From: Nevskia sp964451925
GTDB lineage: Bacteria; Pseudomonadota; Gammaproteobacteria; Nevskiales; Nevskiaceae
NCBI GenBank assembly: GCA_964451925.1
Contig: CAYVKA010000012.1
Coordinates: 1 to 64,000, forward strand
DNA length: 64,000 nt
Reading direction: 5' to 3'
Under the pieces are notes generated by a model that was given only the letters and a program-made list of their open reading frames with translations, ran no database searches and was not told the DNA's origin. How positions within the stretch are numbered: the stretch's first letter is position 1; the number at the start of each line of letters is the position of its first letter. A program made the position numbers and the translations under genes. Below, piece after piece: positions 15,961-24,612 of this stretch.

Positions 15961-16959
15961 TCAAATTAAAGAAACCAGCCCGTACACGAAAGTACGCAGA
16001 TGAAGCCCGGAGGTAAAGGCGCGACGCGAAGGCAGTCCGTCGCCCCTTGATGTCGTCCACTCGGAAAGCTCCTCATACCCCATGACCCCGTAGCCCGCCC
16101 GGTAAGTGTCAAAAATCGGGCTTGTCATTGGCACCCGCATATTCGGGAAGAATCTAATGCCCGATACCTCTGCGCTGGGGCTAAAGCTTTCAACTTCGAC
16201 TCGAAGGGCAACGTCGCAATCCGGCTTGCCACGCCGACCACCGACTGTCGCCTTGAGCAGAAATGCGGGATACGGCCAATACCGCAGCACGGCTTTCACA
16301 CCAGATTGCAAACTAGATGTAGGTGCAAATTGTTGCCGGAGCGCCTGCACCAGATCCCATGTGAGTTCTTGACTACTCACCTGTTCGACGCGAGGCCCAA
16401 ATGCCACCCTTGGAAAAGCAAGTTCGGCGGCGCCAAAATCGATGATGCGTTCGACTCGGCTTTTGTAGTCCGTGCGGTGACGAAAGAATGGCAGGCGCCG
16501 CTGCGGGGGCTCGGCCAGGCGATGCATGATTTCGTGAGGGCGGCTCCAATACGCCCTAGATTCCGTCTCCTGCAGGTTCAGCACCGCGACCCAGCGGTCC
16601 GGCGCGTTCATCCGCTGAAAAAGCAGTGCATCCACACTGGGGTCAGCGAGTTCCTGCGCCAGACGCCCGAATCCAAGCTCCTTCTGCTCAACCAAGTACC
16701 GTTGCTCAAGGGTGCGGATGTCGGCATGACTCCGCACATCTTCGAACTGGATATTGAGCTGATTTGCCACCGCGGCAATGATGCTTTCTCCCTGGCAGAT
16801 GGCGTGTTGATTAATTACAGGACCTATCTTTTTCACGGCCGCGTCTACGACTTCTCGCTCGAATGATTCGTCCTCGGGGCGAGCGCGAACGCGCAGATAC
16901 TCCCGCATCGCGAGAAGTCGCTGCCGCTCATCGAGCTGTTGTTCTTTCGAAGTGGGCAT
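15961..16959 (-). CDS. ImmA/IrrE-like metallopeptidase
   Basis: 332 aa from the ATG at 16959 (a TTG nine bases earlier is possible). The zinc motif HEIMH lies at about 142-146 after a predicted strand, as in ImmA/IrrE proteases, which cleave a partner repressor after DNA damage or infection. The C-terminal 180 residues show no known domain and may be the sensing part. The gene follows the XRE gene by 12 bp, the standard repressor-protease pair, and is divergent from the MBL/E2-E1-JAB cluster it probably controls. Confidence 0.8.
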   Translation of the reverse strand: MPTSKEQQLDERQRLLAMREYLRVRARPEDESFEREVVDAAVKKIGPVINQHAICQGESIIAAVANQLNIQFEDVRSHADIRTLEQRYLVEQKELGFGRLAQELADPSVDALLFQRMNAPDRWVAVLNLQETESRAYWSRPHEIMHRLAEPPQRRLPFFRHRTDYKSRVERIIDFGAAELAFPRVAFGPRVEQVSSQELTWDLVQALRQQFAPTSSLQSGVKAVLRYWPYPAFLLKATVGGRRGKPDCDVALRVEVESFSPSAEVSGIRFFPNMRVPMTSPIFDTYRAGYGVMGYEELSEWTTSRGDGLPSRRAFTSGLHLRTFVYGLVSLI

Positions 16960-16971
16960 GCTCAACAAAAG

Positions 16972-17394
16972 TCAGAGATACGGCTTGACCTTTAAATAGA
17001 ACTCTTTCCAGTCGTCTTTCGTCCATTCTCTCTCAACGCCAGTTGAGCGTCGCGCCACCAGTGACTCTTTACCAGCGAGCAGCCGAAGCGTCTCGGCATA
17101 AGAAAGATTTAAAACGGTAGCCGCTTCCGACAGCGCAGAGGGGATGATGACCGCCGTGCTGCCTCTATTGCTGTCTCGCCCCGAAAGAAGGTAATCAGCG
17201 GTGACACCAAGATTCTCTGCGAGTGCAGCGAGCTTCTCACCGGATACGGCGGATTGACCTCGTTCCACTTCTGATAGGTACCCGGGGCTGATCCCAGCCA
17301 CCTCAGCCAAACGCTGAAGCGATATGCCGCGAGCCCTTCGTAATGTCCTAATTCTACTAGCTATTTCTATTCTTTCCGGCGTTGGTTCAGCCAT
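16972..17394 (-). CDS. XRE-family repressor paired with ImmA/IrrE-like protease
   Basis: 140 aa. The HTH occupies residues 10-66 (GISLQRLAEVAGISPGYLSEVERG). The C-terminal half (YAETLRLLAGKES, then WTKDDWKEFYLKVKPYL) would carry the protease-responsive part. GAGG precedes the ATG. A perfect palindrome CACTTGCAAGTG lies 15 bp upstream and suits autorepression and control of the divergent operon. The pair likely switches on the cluster when a trigger activates the protease. Confidence 0.85.
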   Translation of the reverse strand: MAEPTPERIEIASRIRTLRRARGISLQRLAEVAGISPGYLSEVERGQSAVSGEKLAALAENLGVTADYLLSGRDSNRGSTAVIIPSALSEAATVLNLSYAETLRLLAGKESLVARRSTGVEREWTKDDWKEFYLKVKPYL

Positions 17395-17408
17395 CGAGAC
17401 CTCATGTG

Positions 17409-17420
17409 CACTTGCAAGTG
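17409..17420. promoter_or_regulatory. Palindromic operator for the XRE repressor
   Basis: CACTTGCAAGTG is a perfect 12-bp palindrome in the 167-bp divergent region between the repressor gene and the first MBL gene. AT-rich promoter-like sequence (GAAAATATTCGCTATATCG) follows. Assignment to the adjacent repressor is an inference from position. Confidence 0.55.
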
Positions 17421-17561
17421 AGCTGACTTCTCTATAGCATGAAAATATTCGCTATATCGAAATCGCATTGATACGGCGAATTGTACCCTATTTTGCCGAA
17501 CCCCCGTACGCGAAGGCTGCTTGCGGGTGAGTTGCGCCGGCTTAGAAGAGGAATCTGACGT

Positions 17562-18713
17562 ATGGCTGCGAAGCTGACCTTTTTCTCCGTTGATAACGGG
17601 GATATGAGTTTGATCACTTTGGACAACGGCAAGACCATTCTGATCGACTGCCGCATCCGCGCCACAGACGGTGATGACCCGCCACCCGATGTCGCATCGC
17701 AGCTGAAGGAGCGACTCAAGAAGGACGCCAAGGGCCGTTACTACGTCGACGCCTTTCTACTGAGCCACCCAGATGAGGATCACTGCCTCGGTCTGGAAGA
17801 TAACTTCCACCTTGGACCGCCGGAGGATTTCCCCGAGAAGAAGGAAAAGATCTTCATCCGCCAACTCTGGTCCTCGCCGCTGGTGTTCCGGCGTGCATCA
17901 AAGGACCACACCCTTTGCGACGATGCCAAGGCCTTCAACACGGAAGCGCGCCGCCGCGTCCAGAAATACCGCGATACTGATGGCAAGGTCAGCGACGGTG
18001 ATCGCATTCTCATCCTGGGCGAGGACGAAGACCCAAAGAAGCAGGAGGGTCTGGACGCAATTGTGGTAAAGGCAGATACCGCATTCAACACGCTCAATGG
18101 CGCCAGCGACACCACCTTTAGTGCCTACCTGTTGGCGCCGCAACCCAAATCTGACGATGAAGAGGAGGAAGAGATCCGCACCAAGAACAACTCTTCCGTG
18201 ATTTTGCAGTTCACCATCGGTGTCGGGAAAAAAGCGGATGCCTGCAAATTCCTCACGGGCGGTGACGCCGGCGTCGCTATCTGGGAGCGCTTGTGGGCCC
18301 GCCACAAGAAAAATCCCGAATATCTCGTGTATGACGTTCTGCTAACACCCCATCACTGCTCGTGGCACACATTGTCGTACGACAGCATCTCCGACAAGGG
18401 GGAGGACGCCGAGGTGTCGAAGGATGCCAAGAGCGCGCTGTCGCAGACGCGGAAGTACGCGCGCCTCATCGCCAGCTGCAAGAAGATCAAGGATGACAAT
18501 GATGATCCGCCGAGCCATCGCGCGGCCGAGGAATATCGTGCTATCGCCAAGAAGGCCGAGGGATCATTCGACGAGACCAGCAACTTCGATGGCGAACCGC
18601 TGGAGCTGGACATCACCGAGGACGGACCTTCCCTGAAAAAAGCACGGCGCCAGAAGGGTGGTACCACCTCCGGCTCGGGCGCCATCGGCGGCAGCGTACT
18701 GGGGCACGGCTAA
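17562..18713 (+). CDS. MBL-fold hydrolase 1 with Gly-rich C-terminal tail
   Basis: 383 aa with GAGGA before the ATG. The ComEC/Rec2-like metallo-beta-lactamase motif SHPDEDH has its metal ligands at 69-74, followed by GGDAG (about 230) and HHCSWH (about 264). After the hydrolase core comes a charged helical segment, a short strand-like stretch (EPLELDITEDG) and a tail QKGGTTSGSGAIGGSVLGHG ending in Gly. Only 5 bp separate it from the E2-E1-JAB gene. The tail resembles the exposed glycine terminus used by E1/E2 systems, for instance on CBASS CD-NTases, so this protein may be the conjugated substrate. That role is a hypothesis; its own substrate is unknown. Confidence 0.8.
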   Translation: MAAKLTFFSVDNGDMSLITLDNGKTILIDCRIRATDGDDPPPDVASQLKERLKKDAKGRYYVDAFLLSHPDEDHCLGLEDNFHLGPPEDFPEKKEKIFIRQLWSSPLVFRRASKDHTLCDDAKAFNTEARRRVQKYRDTDGKVSDGDRILILGEDEDPKKQEGLDAIVVKADTAFNTLNGASDTTFSAYLLAPQPKSDDEEEEEIRTKNNSSVILQFTIGVGKKADACKFLTGGDAGVAIWERLWARHKKNPEYLVYDVLLTPHHCSWHTLSYDSISDKGEDAEVSKDAKSALSQTRKYARLIASCKKIKDDNDDPPSHRAAEEYRAIAKKAEGSFDETSNFDGEPLELDITEDGPSLKKARRQKGGTTSGSGAIGGSVLGHG

Positions 18714-18718
18714 ATCCG

Positions 18719-21025
18719 GTGCGCGCTGGTGCGGTCAAACGAGCGCTGCGGCTGATCGAAGCGCATCCGACGTTCGCCGGGTGGGCGAAAGAAGGGCCGC
18801 AGCATGCGGATGGCGGCGTCACGATCGGCTTCGCCTGCAAGGTCGATCTACCACCAGCTTGGATGGAACGCGGTACCAGTCCGAGCGGCGTTCGACCGGT
18901 CGAGCCGATCAGCGTCCGCTTTCCGGATGATTTTCCGGCGCGGCCGCCGATTTTCTACCTGCGCGCTGATTTCCCCAGAAACTTCCCGCATCTCCAGCCC
19001 GGCAGCGCATCCGATCCACCGCGCCCCTGCCTGGTACAGGGCTCCGAATCGAATCTGTACTACGGCCGCGGCATCAGCGGCATGCTCGACCAACTCGCCG
19101 CCTGGCTTCATAAAGCCGCGCGCGACGTTCTCAACGACGACCCAAACGTCTGGGAACCAGTGCGCCGCGACATCGTCGACGACAACGTCCTGCTCGACCT
19201 AGATCATATTCGCTCCATAGTAAGCGGACGCAACACGCTCTCATATCTGCAGGCGACCTACGCCAGCTTCCAGCTCAACGGCGCCATCCTGCATCAGATA
19301 TTGGTTTCCGACACCCCATCGAGCCTGAAACCGGCAACCTGGGGAAAGCGTTGGCAGAAGCAAGTCAGCGGCTTGGGTGCCGTCGGCGAGACCTTCGCCC
19401 TGGTCCTGCATCCACCCAATCTGCCGAATGGCAAGGCGTATATTTGTGCCGCCTATCAACCCGAGACGGTTACCGACGTCCAGTCGCTGCGGGAACGGGT
19501 CGAGTCTTATGGCTGCCGCACCGATCTCGATTCATTCTTGGGCGTCATCGACGGCCACGCCAAGCAACTCGACGCGAAAAAGTTTCGGCGCCCCACACCG
19601 GTTGCTGTCTTGGTATGCGTACCGCGCCCCCGGCCGGTGGTTGGAACAACCGCGATCCTGGAAATCCTCGCTTATGTCCTGGAAGTTCACGCTCATAAGG
19701 GATTGCCGGTCACTGCGACCACACCCGTCAGGGTAGCCGCGGTGGTGGAGCGCCTGAGCGTGGACCTGCTGCAGCGCTTTAACCAGGAAGAGCCGTCTTT
19801 GCAAACGCGGGGGTGGGCGGCAGTGGGCTGTGGCAGCCTCGGCTCCAAGATTGCAGTGCACATGGGGCGGAGTGGTCGCAGCCCGAGCCTGCTAATCGAC
19901 TCGGCTTTCATGAAGCCGCATAACTTCGCTCGTCATGGTTCACTCCCGCCCTCTGATGAGAAGTTACAACTGTTGCCAGTCGGGAAGGTACACGCCTTGC
20001 AGGCGACCTTGGAGGCGATGCGCCAGACGCCCGAGACATGGCCTATTGATGTGCCGGCCATGCTCGGAAGTCCTGAACGAGTACGGCGCGCAGGCGAGTT
20101 GGCGGGCTGGCTTCTTGTCAACACCACCGCCTCCGTTCGCGTCCGTGAAGCCCTGGCCGGTTATCAGGGCGGAACGTCCTTGCCGCGCATCGCCGACGCC
20201 GCTCTATATGCCCGCGGACAGGTCGGCGTCTTCGCGGTTGAAGGCCCCGAGCGGAATCCCGATGTCGGAGACCTCATCTGCGCTGCTTTAGGGGCTTTGG
20301 GCAACGACCCTGAAGCTGCTGATGCTGTCTTCTCCCCCGAGGCGCAGCTGGAACTGATCCGTACCGGCATGGGCTGCGGTTCGGAAACCATGAAGGTCAC
20401 TGACGCCACGATCTCGATGCACGCTGCGGCCATGAGCACGGAGCTTGCCCGCCTACATCACGATGGTCTACCGGCCGAAGGAGGTTTCGCCTTGGTCGGC
20501 AAGCTCTCAGGCGATGGGCTCGGATTGAGCTGGCGGCGGCATAACGTCCCGCCGGTTCAGCGGCTCTCGGTTGATAACTGCGGGGCGTCCCCGTGGACGG
20601 TGCATATTTTTGAACTGGCTCACAGAAAAATAGTTGAGGATGTGGCCCTATATCCCAAGGTGGAGACTGGCGGGGTGTTGTTCGGCCGGGTGTCGGAAGC
20701 GGCGCAAGTCATCTATGTCACGGATGTGCTTGAGGCACCCCCGGATAGCAAGCGTACGGCAACCCTGTTTGAACTCGGAACTGAGGGATTAACGCAAAAA
20801 ATCGACGAGGCCATGAGGCCCACGCGCGGCGCCCTATTTTGTGTCGGTACTTGGCACAGTCATCTGGTTCCGAGTGGTCCATCCGGGAAGGATCGAGAAA
20901 CGGCAGTAACGATCGCCGCCAGTCGATACTCGCCAAGCGTGCTCCTGATACACACGCCGGCAGGCTATCGTGCGTTGCTGGCAGACCCAGCGGCGACGGA
21001 AGAAGCCCAGCCTCTAAATTTGTAG
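18719..21025 (+). CDS. E2-E1-JAB triple-fusion ubiquitin-like conjugation enzyme
   Basis: 768 aa, GTG start. Residues 1-150 look like a bacterial E2, with PRPCLV placing the predicted active Cys at 104. Residues about 360-600 form a ThiF/E1-like adenylation domain with the nucleotide loop GCGSLGS at 370-376. The C-terminal 150 residues are a JAB/JAMM peptidase: Glu649 (ETGGVLFG), His713/His715 and Asp725 (HSHLVPSGPSGKD), one residue shorter than the classical HxHx7SxxD spacing. Such enzymes activate, transfer and remove a Gly-ended protein. Type II CBASS uses separate Cap2 (E2-E1) and Cap3 (JAB); here all three are in one chain, with no CD-NTase nearby. The likely partner is the MBL protein just upstream. 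Confidence 0.85.
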   Translation: MRAGAVKRALRLIEAHPTFAGWAKEGPQHADGGVTIGFACKVDLPPAWMERGTSPSGVRPVEPISVRFPDDFPARPPIFYLRADFPRNFPHLQPGSASDPPRPCLVQGSESNLYYGRGISGMLDQLAAWLHKAARDVLNDDPNVWEPVRRDIVDDNVLLDLDHIRSIVSGRNTLSYLQATYASFQLNGAILHQILVSDTPSSLKPATWGKRWQKQVSGLGAVGETFALVLHPPNLPNGKAYICAAYQPETVTDVQSLRERVESYGCRTDLDSFLGVIDGHAKQLDAKKFRRPTPVAVLVCVPRPRPVVGTTAILEILAYVLEVHAHKGLPVTATTPVRVAAVVERLSVDLLQRFNQEEPSLQTRGWAAVGCGSLGSKIAVHMGRSGRSPSLLIDSAFMKPHNFARHGSLPPSDEKLQLLPVGKVHALQATLEAMRQTPETWPIDVPAMLGSPERVRRAGELAGWLLVNTTASVRVREALAGYQGGTSLPRIADAALYARGQVGVFAVEGPERNPDVGDLICAALGALGNDPEAADAVFSPEAQLELIRTGMGCGSETMKVTDATISMHAAAMSTELARLHHDGLPAEGGFALVGKLSGDGLGLSWRRHNVPPVQRLSVDNCGASPWTVHIFELAHRKIVEDVALYPKVETGGVLFGRVSEAAQVIYVTDVLEAPPDSKRTATLFELGTEGLTQKIDEAMRPTRGALFCVGTWHSHLVPSGPSGKDRETAVTIAASRYSPSVLLIHTPAGYRALLADPAATEEAQPLNL

Positions 21026-21257
21026 GGTGCGGCACCTAGCGATTTAGTAGGACTTCGTGGCAAGAGAAGGGCCTCGAGCCGAAGAATCAGTTCGGCAAGA
21101 CCTGAATCTAGAATGAGTTTTCTTACATCATGCCGAATGGCCAAGAAGAAATTCAGGAGCGGTTGATTTAGCGCACAGGAAGGGCCCTTGGCGAATTGAG
21201 TGCGGACAGCGGCGCAGTACGCCGGCTGCCGCTGCTTTGCTGTCACGGGATAGAACA

Positions 21258-22376
21258 ATGCTGTGCGAAATCGAATTTCTTGCGGTAGGCGAGGCCAGTA
21301 AGGCCGGCGACGCCATCATCGTCCGCTACGGCGACACCACCAATTACGAGTTGATGCTGATCGACGGGGGGACTGCCGACACCGGTGAAACCCTGGTCCA
21401 GCATCTCAAGTCGCACTTCGGCGACAAGGTGCAGCTCACCCATGTCGTCCTCACCCACTCCGACAATGACCATGCCTCAGGTCTACGTGAGGTGCTGCGC
21501 GAGATTCCGGTGGCTAACTTGTGGCTGCATATCCCCTGGCTTCTGGCCAAGGAAGTGGTCTACTTGTTCAAAGATTCGAAGTGGACGCCTGATGGACTGG
21601 CCAACGCGATCAGGAAGGAGTACGGCATTATCGAGGAGATTATTGAACTAGCGGAAAAGCAGGGAACCTCGATCTACTATCCGTTTCAAGGCGAAAAAAT
21701 CGGTCCTTTCACGGTACTGTCGCCGCGTCGGGCTACCTATCTCCACCTGTTGCCCCAGTTCGAGAAGACCCCTGAACCGAATCAGGAGAAGCTGGAGGCG
21801 GCCAACATCTGGATAGGGCCCCAAAGCGGGGGCGGATTGAAAGGGCTCTTTGAGAAGGCGGTCGCCAAAGTACAGAGCTGGATCACCGAAACCTGGGCAA
21901 ACGAGCGGTTGCGTGATGGTGGCGTGACCTCTGCTAGCAACGAGAGCAGCGTAATCTTGTACGCTGACTTGGCTGCGGATCGGAAGGTTCTTCTAACGGG
22001 TGATGCCGGCAACAACGCGCTGACCTGGGCTGCCAACTATGCGAAGGCGAACAACTTGGTGCTGCAGAAGTTCAGCTTCGCGCAGATTCCACATCATGGC
22101 AGCCGTCGCAATGTTGGCCCCACCGTGCTCAACGAGTTGATCGGGCCGATCCTGCCGGAAGGCTCGGCTCCCACGTTCACGGCGTTCGTGTCCGTACCCG
22201 CCGACGATGATCAGCACCCGAAGAAGATCGTGCTCAATGCATTCATGCGCCGCGGCGGCAGGGTAATTGCTACCCAGGGCACCAACAAGGTGCATTACGG
22301 TGGATTCCCGGCGCGCCAGGGCTATGTCACGGTCACGCCGATGGAGTTTTCCACCAAAGTCGAAGAGTACGATTGA
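21258..22376 (+). CDS. MBL-fold hydrolase 2 (ComEC/Rec2-like)
   Basis: 372 aa from the ATG at 21258; an upstream TTG/GTG in frame is less likely. Metal motif HSDNDH at 67-72, GDAGN near 254 and PHHGSRRN near 283 define the ComEC/Rec2-like branch of the MBL fold, which includes enzymes acting on nucleic acids or small phosphoesters. It begins a second sub-operon after a 232-bp gap and is followed directly by the membrane-protein gene. It has no Gly-rich tail, unlike MBL 1. Confidence 0.8.
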   Translation: MLCEIEFLAVGEASKAGDAIIVRYGDTTNYELMLIDGGTADTGETLVQHLKSHFGDKVQLTHVVLTHSDNDHASGLREVLREIPVANLWLHIPWLLAKEVVYLFKDSKWTPDGLANAIRKEYGIIEEIIELAEKQGTSIYYPFQGEKIGPFTVLSPRRATYLHLLPQFEKTPEPNQEKLEAANIWIGPQSGGGLKGLFEKAVAKVQSWITETWANERLRDGGVTSASNESSVILYADLAADRKVLLTGDAGNNALTWAANYAKANNLVLQKFSFAQIPHHGSRRNVGPTVLNELIGPILPEGSAPTFTAFVSVPADDDQHPKKIVLNAFMRRGGRVIATQGTNKVHYGGFPARQGYVTVTPMEFSTKVEEYD

Positions 22377-22378
22377 AG

Positions 22379-23230
22379 ATGTCGAAAGAAACTGCAACGT
22401 CAAAGCTGCTGCAGGACTTCTCGAAGATGTTCCTGGATGCGTATGACCGCCCCGCGCGATTGGTGCCGGCTTTGCTAGCCATTACGCCGATCCCGGTGCT
22501 CATCGTTTGCCTATTTGACTCGGCCAACGTGATCGGTACCTCTGTGGTGTCGGTTCTGGGTTACTGCGGCGTGGGCTTCGGCCTGGCGCGTTTTGCCCGC
22601 AATGCTGGAAAGCGGAAGCAGGACGAGCTATTCGCCAAGTGGGGAGGGGCACCGACCACGCAGATGTTGCGCTACAGCAACAAGCATTTTGACCAGATCA
22701 CCAAGGAGCGCTACCACAACGTGTTGTCGAAGGGTATTGGTCACCAACTTCCGGCGACGCTGCAGGACGAACAGGCGAATCCCGAGGCAGCCGACGATTT
22801 GTACCGTGCCGCGACCAACTGGCTCATCGGCCAGACGAGGGATCAGAAGAAATTTCCCCTGGTCTTCAAGGAAAATATTGCTTTTGGCTTTCATCGAAAC
22901 GCGCTGGGCGTGCGCTGGTATGGCGTGACGATCGCGTTTCTCTGCCTGCTGATCAGTCTGGTCCACACCAAGGTGCTCAACCTGTCCTATCCCTATTTCG
23001 ATTGGCGGCACATCGGTGAGCTGGGCACCTTGGCGTATCTCAATCTCGTCGTGTCGGGGGTGTTGTTGATCGCCTGGCTATTCTGGTTCAACGAGGCGGC
23101 TGCGAAGCACGCGGGCTTCGCATACGCGGAGCGATTGATGCAGAGCTGTGACCAATTGAAGTCGCCGCCGGCGGCCAAGCCTGCTACTGACCCCAAGCCT
23201 GCGAAGAAGCCCCGGCAGAAGAAGACGTAG
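22379..23230 (+). CDS. Four-helix membrane protein, possible effector
   Basis: 283 aa. The ATG at 22379 lies 2 bp after the previous stop, so translation is coupled. Hydrophobic helices lie at about 27-45, 50-68, 178-198 and 213-236, with a 100-residue soluble domain between the pairs and a Pro/Lys-rich tail. No family is recognised. Paired transmembrane helices next to signalling enzymes are common in abortive-infection effectors, so a pore or membrane-disrupting role is plausible but unproven. Confidence 0.65.
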   Translation: MSKETATSKLLQDFSKMFLDAYDRPARLVPALLAITPIPVLIVCLFDSANVIGTSVVSVLGYCGVGFGLARFARNAGKRKQDELFAKWGGAPTTQMLRYSNKHFDQITKERYHNVLSKGIGHQLPATLQDEQANPEAADDLYRAATNWLIGQTRDQKKFPLVFKENIAFGFHRNALGVRWYGVTIAFLCLLISLVHTKVLNLSYPYFDWRHIGELGTLAYLNLVVSGVLLIAWLFWFNEAAAKHAGFAYAERLMQSCDQLKSPPAAKPATDPKPAKKPRQKKT

Positions 23231-23272
23231 CACCTGATCGGTGAAAAACATCAGCTAAGCGACTACTCAGAC

Positions 23273-24547
23273 ATGCGCTACCACCTGCACGTTGAATACT
23301 GCTTCCATGCTGTCGGACAGGGCCTTTTCGCCTCCGGCGAGCTTGAGGACGTCGCGGGTAGCGACATCAGACTGCGCTGGGTCTATGACTGCGGCACCAC
23401 GTCTTCGCAATCGCTGGTGAAGAAGGCCATCATCTACGAGAGCATGGCGCGTCGTCGCCTAGGGCGAATAGACGTGATGGCCCTGTCGCACTTCGACGCC
23501 GACCATATCAGCGGAGTCATAGAGCTTCTCGGCAGCAACGAGGTCGACATCCTGCTCATTCCCTACCTGCCGCTGGTTCAGCGCCGAGCCTTGGCCGAGA
23601 CCGAGGGCATCGGGCGCAGCCATCCGTTGCACAAGCTATTTGAGAATCCGGCGCACTTCATTGCGGAAATCGAGGGGGCAAAGGTCCGCAGGCTCGTTCT
23701 CGTTCCGGGGGGCGCCAGCGGTCCGCCGCCTGATGACGAGCCGCCCGACTTCGGTGAAGGGGGGCCGACGCTGGACATCGAGCCCGGCGAGCCCGACCCG
23801 GAGGATGCCAGGGATTTTGAGGAGATCTCGCAAGCAGGGCGCGTATCGGGCATCGAGGTGCACCTGCTCCGTGTCGGCGGACGGGTCCGGCTGAAGGGAA
23901 TCTGGGAGTTCATGCCTTACAACGATGCCGAATTCGCCCCGCAGGCGACACCCGCGTTCCGGGCCGCCGCGATCAACCGGGCGACCCGTATGCTGGCCGG
24001 GCTGGGTGCTCGAGACCAAGAGCTCAAGCAACTGTGCCGGCTCTACGATAGGGCCTTCGGCACAGGTTCGCGGGCGCGCAACATCATCTCGTTGTTCCTG
24101 TACGCTGGCCCTCTTCGGATGCGCTACGCCCACTCACACCTGGAAGTGGGGAGGTCCCCCAAGCGGCCGAAGGGTGGGATAGGCTTCAGCCACCCGGGGT
24201 TAAATCACAATAGAGGGGCGCCTCCAGGCCGGTTCGGAATCCTCTACACCGGCGATGGTTACTTGGATACCAAGGCCCGGCTCAAGACGCTTATGACGCA
24301 ACTGGGACCAAGGCGCAAAGCTGATCTCTCGTGCGTGCAAGTGATGCATCATGGCTCACAGAAGAACTGGTCTCCCGGGGTAGCCGCCACGTTTTCACCG
24401 GATTGGAGCGTTTTCTCCTCGGATCCCGGCCACCTTCGCTTCCGGCATCCGCATGAACCGGTGGTCGTGGACTTCGCTGGATTCGGCCCGATCCAAGTCG
24501 ATCGGAAGCACCATGCCGTGATACGCGCGTGCGTCGACATCGGATAG
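23273..24547 (+). CDS. MBL-fold hydrolase 3
   Basis: 424 aa. The motif SHFDADH puts metal ligands at 73-78, and VMHHGSQKN near 360 gives the later His. An acidic, proline-rich insertion (about 145-190, PPPDDEPPDFGEGGP) sets it apart from the other two MBL proteins of the cluster. It begins 42 bp after the membrane-protein gene in the same direction and closes the island; the relaxase gene converges on it. Three different MBL proteins in one locus suggests distinct substrates or a multi-enzyme relay. Confidence 0.8.
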   Translation: MRYHLHVEYCFHAVGQGLFASGELEDVAGSDIRLRWVYDCGTTSSQSLVKKAIIYESMARRRLGRIDVMALSHFDADHISGVIELLGSNEVDILLIPYLPLVQRRALAETEGIGRSHPLHKLFENPAHFIAEIEGAKVRRLVLVPGGASGPPPDDEPPDFGEGGPTLDIEPGEPDPEDARDFEEISQAGRVSGIEVHLLRVGGRVRLKGIWEFMPYNDAEFAPQATPAFRAAAINRATRMLAGLGARDQELKQLCRLYDRAFGTGSRARNIISLFLYAGPLRMRYAHSHLEVGRSPKRPKGGIGFSHPGLNHNRGAPPGRFGILYTGDGYLDTKARLKTLMTQLGPRRKADLSCVQVMHHGSQKNWSPGVAATFSPDWSVFSSDPGHLRFRHPHEPVVVDFAGFGPIQVDRKHHAVIRACVDIG

Positions 24548-24612
24548 CCCGCGCGGCCATGTTCCGCCAGGTGGGCGGTAGTGCGCTTGCTCTGCTGGCC
24601 CCATTCCGGCGG

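Noticed and set aside
18719..21025. Type II CBASS operon
   Set aside because: E2-E1 and JAB domains are present, but there is no CD-NTase gene and no standard effector nearby, and all three domains are in one chain.
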